10,504 nt of DNA, taken from NCBI GenBank assembly GCA_011389605.1, contig JAABTZ010000063.1, forward strand, positions 1 to 10,504. The letters are read 5' to 3'. Of this stretch, positions 6,141-10,504 are shown piece by piece (within the stretch, counting starts at the first letter, position 1; each line of letters starts with the position of its first letter). This DNA is from Desulfobacteraceae bacterium (lineage in GTDB: Bacteria; Desulfobacterota; Desulfobacteria; Desulfobacterales; Desulfosalsimonadaceae). Made by a program: the position numbers and the translations under genes. Under the pieces are notes generated by a model. It was given only the letters and a program-made list of their open reading frames with translations. It made no database searches and was not told the DNA's origin.

Positions 6141-7985
6141 ATGGCCGGCCGAGAGCAAAAACTGCTTGATTATTTTATTACAGCATGCGCGGTGACCCTG
6201 TCTGTTGTTTCGCTCTACACAGCGTTTTTCGGGACCTTTCCCACCATGCTCCAAAGAACCTTTCACCTCAGCATGGTCTTTATTCTTGCCATTTTTATGC
6301 ACCGCTACAAACTGGCCAGACGATTCCCGAAAACCGAACTGAGTGTCAACATCATTATTGCCGGGGTGTTTATCTCCGCAAATGTTTACCTGGCTTTAAA
6401 CTGGGAGCAGCTCTATATAATGCCTTTTCTGTCAAATACAGGCATTTTTCTCGGCGTGGCCGCCATCGTGATCATCCTGGAACTGACCCGGCGCACCGTG
6501 GGCCTGACCCTGTCGATTATCGTCCTGGTATTTATGGCCTATGCCTATCTGGGCAACCACATTCCAGGCTTTCTGGCCCACAGAGGCTATGGCCTGGAAC
6601 GCATTGTCCTGCAGGTATTTGCCGGCACCGAGGGCATCTACGGAATTCCGGTGGGCGTTTGCGCCACAATTGTAATCGTGTTTATTGTTTTTGGTGCATT
6701 TATTGAAAAAGCAGGTGCATCAGACGTGTTTTTAGACATCGCCACCGCCCTGGCCGGACGCCAGAGAGGCGGTCCGGCCAAGGCGGCCATTTTTTCCTCG
6801 GGACTGATGGGAATGCTTTCGGGCAGTTCCGCGGCCAATGTTGCCACCACAGGATCAGTGACAATCCCAATGATGAAAAAATCAGGCATGGATGCCTATG
6901 CCGCAGGAGCCATCGAGGCCGTGGCCTCTTCGGGCGGTTACAAAACCCCGCCCATAATGGGGGCCGTGGCCTTTATCATGGCCCAGATGGCCGGCGTCAG
7001 CTACTGGAACGTCTGCATCGCAGCAGCCCTGCCTGCATTTTTTCATTATTTCGGCCTTTTTCTGATGGTGGACCTGTTTGCGGGATACAAGGGTTTCAAA
7101 GGGCTGGAAAAAGACCAGATCCCGGTTCTGTGGCCTGTTTTCAAAAAAGGCGTTTATTTTATAATTCCGGTGGTCCTGCTGGTAGTACTGCTGGCAATGA
7201 GGTATTCAGCAATGTATGCTTGTGCATATTCATTGCTGTCTTTGTGGATCATATCAATTTTCAGCCGGACCCTGAATCTTTCCCGGATTATTGCAGCACT
7301 TCGCGACGGCTCGGTTCGCATTATCTGGATTACCGTGCCATGCGCAGCAGCCGGTATAATCCTGGGTATTCTGACCATGACCGGCGTGGGCATGAAGCTA
7401 AACGACATTATTCTGTTTCTGGCCGGCAACAGCCTTCTTCTCACACTGTTCTGGATCATGGTCATCTCCATAGTACTGGGCATGGGCCTTCCGCCGGTGG
7501 TCTCATATATCGTTCTTGCAGCCCTGGAAGTGCCCATACTGGTGGAAATGGGTGTGGACCCCATTGCCGCTCACATGTTTATCTTCTATTTCTGCGCGCT
7601 GTCTTTAATCACCCCGCCCATTTGCACCACAGCCTTTACGGCCGCGGCCATTGCCGGATCTCCGCCCATGAAAACCGGCCTGGAAGCGGTGCGCTTCGGC
7701 ATTGTTCTCTACACCCTTCCCTATTTGTTTGTTTACAATCCGGCGCTGCTTATGAACGGCAGCCTGCCCCAGATTATTTACGTGGTTATCATTGCGGCCA
7801 TAGGAGTTTTTGCCCTGGCCATTGCCGCCCAGGGCTATTTTCTGCGCCGCACCGGCTGGATTGCCAGAATTTTATTTCTGGCAAGTTCGATTCTGCTCTT
7901 CTGGCCCAGCTACCTGGTCACTGCCGCAGGACTGCTGCTTCTGGCTTTACTGCTGGTAATTGAGAAAAAAAGATCTGTCGCATAA
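6141..7985 (+). CDS. TRAP transporter fused permease (4TM/12TM, DctQM-like, TAXI type)
   Basis: This 614-residue membrane protein joins the small (DctQ-like) and large (DctM-like) TRAP subunits, as is normal for TAXI systems. The first roughly 115 residues hold about four hydrophobic helices (near 12-31, 42-55, 69-86, 93-114). The DctM-like part begins near TRRTVGLTLSIIVL and includes HRGYGLERI (147-155), GGPAKAAIFSSGLMG (210-224), SGSSAANVATTGSVTIPMMK (227-246), GMGLPP (447-452) and LITPP (489-493). TRAP transporters import solutes by secondary transport, usually driven by Na+, from a loaded receptor. The motif after AVASSGG reads YKTPPIMG (267-274), where most TAXI permeases I recall have QIMPPVMG. 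This may affect the transport site. Two or three extra helices (about 541-607) end the protein. The ATG follows GGAG (6131-6134) by 6 bp. Its partner is the preceding receptor. Confidence 0.95.
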   Translation: MAGREQKLLDYFITACAVTLSVVSLYTAFFGTFPTMLQRTFHLSMVFILAIFMHRYKLARRFPKTELSVNIIIAGVFISANVYLALNWEQLYIMPFLSNTGIFLGVAAIVIILELTRRTVGLTLSIIVLVFMAYAYLGNHIPGFLAHRGYGLERIVLQVFAGTEGIYGIPVGVCATIVIVFIVFGAFIEKAGASDVFLDIATALAGRQRGGPAKAAIFSSGLMGMLSGSSAANVATTGSVTIPMMKKSGMDAYAAGAIEAVASSGGYKTPPIMGAVAFIMAQMAGVSYWNVCIAAALPAFFHYFGLFLMVDLFAGYKGFKGLEKDQIPVLWPVFKKGVYFIIPVVLLVVLLAMRYSAMYACAYSLLSLWIISIFSRTLNLSRIIAALRDGSVRIIWITVPCAAAGIILGILTMTGVGMKLNDIILFLAGNSLLLTLFWIMVISIVLGMGLPPVVSYIVLAALEVPILVEMGVDPIAAHMFIFYFCALSLITPPICTTAFTAAAIAGSPPMKTGLEAVRFGIVLYTLPYLFVYNPALLMNGSLPQIIYVVIIAAIGVFALAIAAQGYFLRRTGWIARILFLASSILLFWPSYLVTAAGLLLLALLLVIEKKRSVA

Positions 7986-7989
7986 GGAG
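7984..7989 (+). promoter_or_regulatory. Ribosome-binding site overlapping the permease stop codon
   Basis: AAGGAG begins within the TAA stop of the permease gene and lies 5 bp before the ATG at 7995. Termination on the permease message therefore places ribosomes directly on the start of the second ligase, which supports translational coupling and a shared transcript. Confidence 0.75.
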
Positions 7990-7994
7990 AAGTC

Positions 7995-9653
7995 ATGAGT
8001 ATCAAAACCCGGAAAATCACACCCACGCCTTCTGCATATCCCTATCAGCTGCTTATCAAGCATTTGCTGCCCACTCCCATGATTTATTCACCTGACCAGG
8101 AGATAGTCTACAGGGACATTTCCCGCTACACTTACACGGACCTTGGCAAACGGGTTGCAAAGCTTGCAAACGCCCTTGCACGGCTCGGGGTTGAACCGGG
8201 CGGGACAGTGGCCGTAATGGACTGGGACAGCCACCGATATCTTGAATGCTTTTTTGCCGTTCCCATGATCGGGGCGGTGATGCATACAATCAACATACGG
8301 CTGACCGCCGAGCAGCTGATCTATACCATAAACCACGCAGAAGACGACGTGATCCTTGTAAACTCAGAGTTTCTTCCCATGCTCGAATCAGTAAAAGACC
8401 GGTTTGAAACCGTTAAAAAGATCATTTTGATATCAGATGAGCCGGGCACCCCTGAAACCGGGCTCAGCCTGGACGGGGAATATGAAAATCTGCTTGAGCA
8501 GAGCCAGGATGTATACGATTTTCCGGATTTTGATGAAGACAGCGTGGCCACAACCTTTTACACAACAGGCACAACCGGTCTGCCCAAGGGCGTTTATTTC
8601 ACCCACCGCCAGCTGGTGCTCCACACCTACGCAATCCTGTCGGCCCACTGTGCTTTTCACCACCAGGCCAACCTGGACTCCTCTGATGTGTATATGCCCA
8701 TTACCCCAATGTTTCATGTCCATGCCTGGGGCGTTCCATACATGATGACACTTATCGGGGCCAAGCAGGTGTATCCCGGCAAATATGAACCGGAAACACT
8801 TCTTAACCTTGTAAAAAATGAAAAAGTGACATTTTCCCACTGCGTGCCCACGATTCTGCACATGCTGCTAACCGATCCGGCAGCGCAAACAACTGATCTG
8901 AGCGGATGGAAGGTCAACATAGGCGGGGCATCCCTGCCCCGGGGTCTTGCCCGGGCCGCCATGGAGCGTGGAATAAACGTGTATGCAGGCTACGGAATGT
9001 CGGAGACCTGCCCGGTGCTGACCGTGGCCAATCTAAAACCCCGGATGCTTGGCAGCGACATTGAAAAACAGCTGAATGTGCGCTGCCGCACTGGTCTTCC
9101 CATTGCAGGGGCCTACGTGGAAGTGGTGGATCCGGAAGGCAGCCCCCTGCCCCATGACGGGATGAGCACGGGCGAGGTTGTAACCCGTACGCCCTGGCTT
9201 ACCGGCGGCTATATCAAGGATCCGGAAAAAAGCGAGGCCCTGTGGGAAAACGGCTGGCTGCACACAGGCGATATCGGCTACATTGATACAGATGGCTACC
9301 TGCAGATAACCGACAGATTAAAAGACGTTATAAAAACAGGCGGGGAATGGGTCTCATCTCTGACACTGGAAGACATAGTAAGCCAGCACCCGGCAGTAAG
9401 TGAAGCTGCTGTTATCGGGATTCCGGATGAAAAATGGGGAGAAAGCCCCATGGCCCTGGTGGTGCTCAAAAAGGAATATGTGCGCAAAACCGGCAAGGAC
9501 GAGATCAGGGATCATTTTGCCCGGTTTGTTGAAAAAGGCATGATTCCCAAATACGGCATACCAAAACGCATCGATTTCGTGGAAGTCATTGCCAAAACCA
9601 GCGTGGGCAAACTTGACAAAAAAGAACTCAGAAAACAGTACGGCGATACATGA
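7995..9653 (+). CDS. AlkK/DmdB-like medium-chain acyl-CoA synthetase
   Basis: This 552-residue ATP-dependent acid:CoA ligase carries the P-loop YTTGTTGLPKG (189-199), YGMSE (333-337), TGD (424-426), the hinge region TDRLKDVIKTGGEWVSS (439-455) and the catalytic Lys539 in TSVGK. The N-terminal stretch VMDWDSHRYLECFFAVP (74-90) and the block AVMHTINIRL...YTINHAEDDVI (94-120) are typical of the group that includes AlkK (medium-chain fatty acids) and methylmercaptopropionate ligase DmdB. The GEWVSS sequence separates this branch from the GYNIYP branch of the first ligase. It should activate the imported acid or a medium-chain intermediate in the cytoplasm. Coupling to the permease gene (10-bp spacing) suggests trapping of the imported substrate as its CoA ester, in the manner of vectorial acylation. 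The exact acid is unknown. Confidence 0.94.
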   Translation: MSIKTRKITPTPSAYPYQLLIKHLLPTPMIYSPDQEIVYRDISRYTYTDLGKRVAKLANALARLGVEPGGTVAVMDWDSHRYLECFFAVPMIGAVMHTINIRLTAEQLIYTINHAEDDVILVNSEFLPMLESVKDRFETVKKIILISDEPGTPETGLSLDGEYENLLEQSQDVYDFPDFDEDSVATTFYTTGTTGLPKGVYFTHRQLVLHTYAILSAHCAFHHQANLDSSDVYMPITPMFHVHAWGVPYMMTLIGAKQVYPGKYEPETLLNLVKNEKVTFSHCVPTILHMLLTDPAAQTTDLSGWKVNIGGASLPRGLARAAMERGINVYAGYGMSETCPVLTVANLKPRMLGSDIEKQLNVRCRTGLPIAGAYVEVVDPEGSPLPHDGMSTGEVVTRTPWLTGGYIKDPEKSEALWENGWLHTGDIGYIDTDGYLQITDRLKDVIKTGGEWVSSLTLEDIVSQHPAVSEAAVIGIPDEKWGESPMALVVLKKEYVRKTGKDEIRDHFARFVEKGMIPKYGIPKRIDFVEVIAKTSVGKLDKKELRKQYGDT

Positions 9654-9674
9654 AGCAGGCCCGGACTGAAAGCA

Positions 9675-10504
9675 TCAACTGCGCCTGGCGGTATAGCCGC
9701 CTTTTGCTGCACGGAGTCTTGCCAGCAGGGTTTCAAAGGCCCGGTTTAAGCGGATAAATCCTTCATGATCCCCGCCGTGGTCGGGATGACGGACCCTGGC
9801 CATTTTTCTGTACTGACGGGTCAGGGTTTTTACCGTAAACCCTGAAAAAGACTTTCCCACAATTCCCATTACTGAAAGAGCTTCCTCTGTCTGCATGCGG
9901 TTTTTTGAAGGCGGCGGCATAAACGTACGGCGGCGGTTTATCCACTCCCGGATGTATTCCTCAAGATAAGCGCCCTGGCTGAACTCATAATCAAAAAACC
10001 AGCACACGTACCGGATCAGGTATTGATTTAACCGGTCTGTTTTCAGGCAGTCCTCCCAGAAGGATTTATCTTCGTTTAGCCTGCAGGCAGCCTCAAGAAA
10101 ACAGGCATCCACCTGATCTGCGGGCAGAGTTTCAGGATAACGATGGGAAAGTTTTCCGGGAAATTCGTCTGCCACATTAAAAATAACGTATGAATAAATT
10201 TTTTTCTCCCGGACTGTTAAAATTTTTTCCTTTTCCATGAAATACTGCTCCAGCTCATCCCTGGACTTATCAAGCAGGTCCCGGTAAATTTTTTTGGGCA
10301 CGGCATTAATCCGGGACTGGTCCATTTCCCCGAAACGCAGATAATGCATCCTCCTGCGGTCAAAAATATGAAATCCGGTTTTTTCGGTCCTTTCAACGTT
10401 TTGGCGCAGGCGTTGTTTTGCCGAAGATGTCATATAATCGCGGGAAAAGGCTGTAATAACCCTCTGGGTTTCAGGGTCAAGGAAAGGAAAAAACACTCGC
10501 TCCA
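9675..10504 (-). CDS. J-domain protein of unknown function, probably 5'-truncated by the window
   Basis: The only recognisable domain is at the C-terminus. Counting from the GTG at 10494-10496, a J domain covers about residues 205-263, with helix II TVKTLTRQYRKMARVR (221-236), the essential HPD at 237-239, a short HGGDHEG loop and helix III FIRLNRAFETLLARL. J domains stimulate the ATPase of a DnaK-type Hsp70. The preceding roughly 200 residues are not recognised; they are rich in charged and aromatic residues, predicted soluble and helical, and carry no zinc-finger or G/F region, so this is a type III (class C) J protein. The frame stays open to the window edge. The last bases read xTG-GAG-CGA before that GTG, so the true start may be an ATG straddling the edge or lie further upstream. 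It converges on the operon with a 21-bp gap and is probably regulated separately. Confidence 0.85.
   Translation of the reverse strand, partial: ERVFFPFLDPETQRVITAFSRDYMTSSAKQRLRQNVERTEKTGFHIFDRRRMHYLRFGEMDQSRINAVPKKIYRDLLDKSRDELEQYFMEKEKILTVREKKIYSYVIFNVADEFPGKLSHRYPETLPADQVDACFLEAACRLNEDKSFWEDCLKTDRLNQYLIRYVCWFFDYEFSQGAYLEEYIREWINRRRTFMPPPSKNRMQTEEALSVMGIVGKSFSGFTVKTLTRQYRKMARVRHPDHGGDHEGFIRLNRAFETLLARLRAAKGGYTARRS
9687..9705 (+). terminator. Possible intrinsic terminator of the operon
   Basis: GGCGG (9687-9691) and CCGCC (9697-9701) form a GC-only 5-bp stem, extendable by a G-U pair to leave a three-base loop, followed by TTTT (9702-9705). It lies 33 bp after the stop of the last + strand gene, inside the 3' end of the convergent gene. 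The stem and T-run are short, so it may be weak or incidental. Confidence 0.4.

Noticed and set aside
7130..7963. Open frame of 277 codons on the + strand within the permease gene
   Set aside because: It is an alternate frame of the permease, lacks a ribosome-binding site, and gives a His/Ser/Arg-rich low-quality protein.

Overview
The window looks like a chromosomal catabolic locus from an anaerobic deltaproteobacterium of the Desulfobacterales type (sulfate reducers). That placement is an inference from gene style and content: a TAXI-type TRAP transporter beside acyl-CoA synthetases, an acyl-CoA dehydrogenase and a short-chain dehydrogenase, at moderate GC. No rRNA or other taxonomic marker is present.

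Layout. Eight genes lie head to tail on the + strand with gaps of about 10 to 110 bp, which suggests one operon. In order: the 3' part of a metal-dependent cyclase/hydrolase (window start to 715), a GntR/FCD regulator (766-1437), an SDR oxidoreductase (1489-2271), a first acyl-CoA synthetase (2296-3801), an acyl-CoA dehydrogenase (3815-4969), a Tat-exported TAXI solute receptor (5006-6031), a fused TRAP permease (6141-7985) and a second acyl-CoA synthetase of the AlkK-like type (7995-9653). A convergent gene on the - strand (9675 to the window end, probably running off it) encodes a protein with a C-terminal J domain. It appears unrelated to the operon.

How the genes fit together. The receptor captures an organic acid in the periplasm and the fused permease imports it. 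One or both ligases convert it, or a breakdown product, to a CoA thioester. The acyl-CoA dehydrogenase introduces a double bond and the SDR oxidises a hydroxyl. The cyclase-family hydrolase probably opens a cyclic amide, lactone or ring ketone, or removes a formyl-like group. The FCD regulator probably senses the substrate or an intermediate. The enoyl-CoA hydratase and thiolase or ring hydrolase needed to finish a beta-oxidation route are not in the window. The substrate cannot be named from sequence.

The most striking non-coding element is an almost perfect long inverted repeat (6041-6104) in the largest gap, exactly between the receptor and permease genes. It has no U-tract, so it looks more like an mRNA-stabilising or processing hairpin, or a small palindromic repeat element, than a normal terminator. 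No gap exceeds 110 bp, and no tRNA, rRNA, CRISPR array or insertion sequence was seen.
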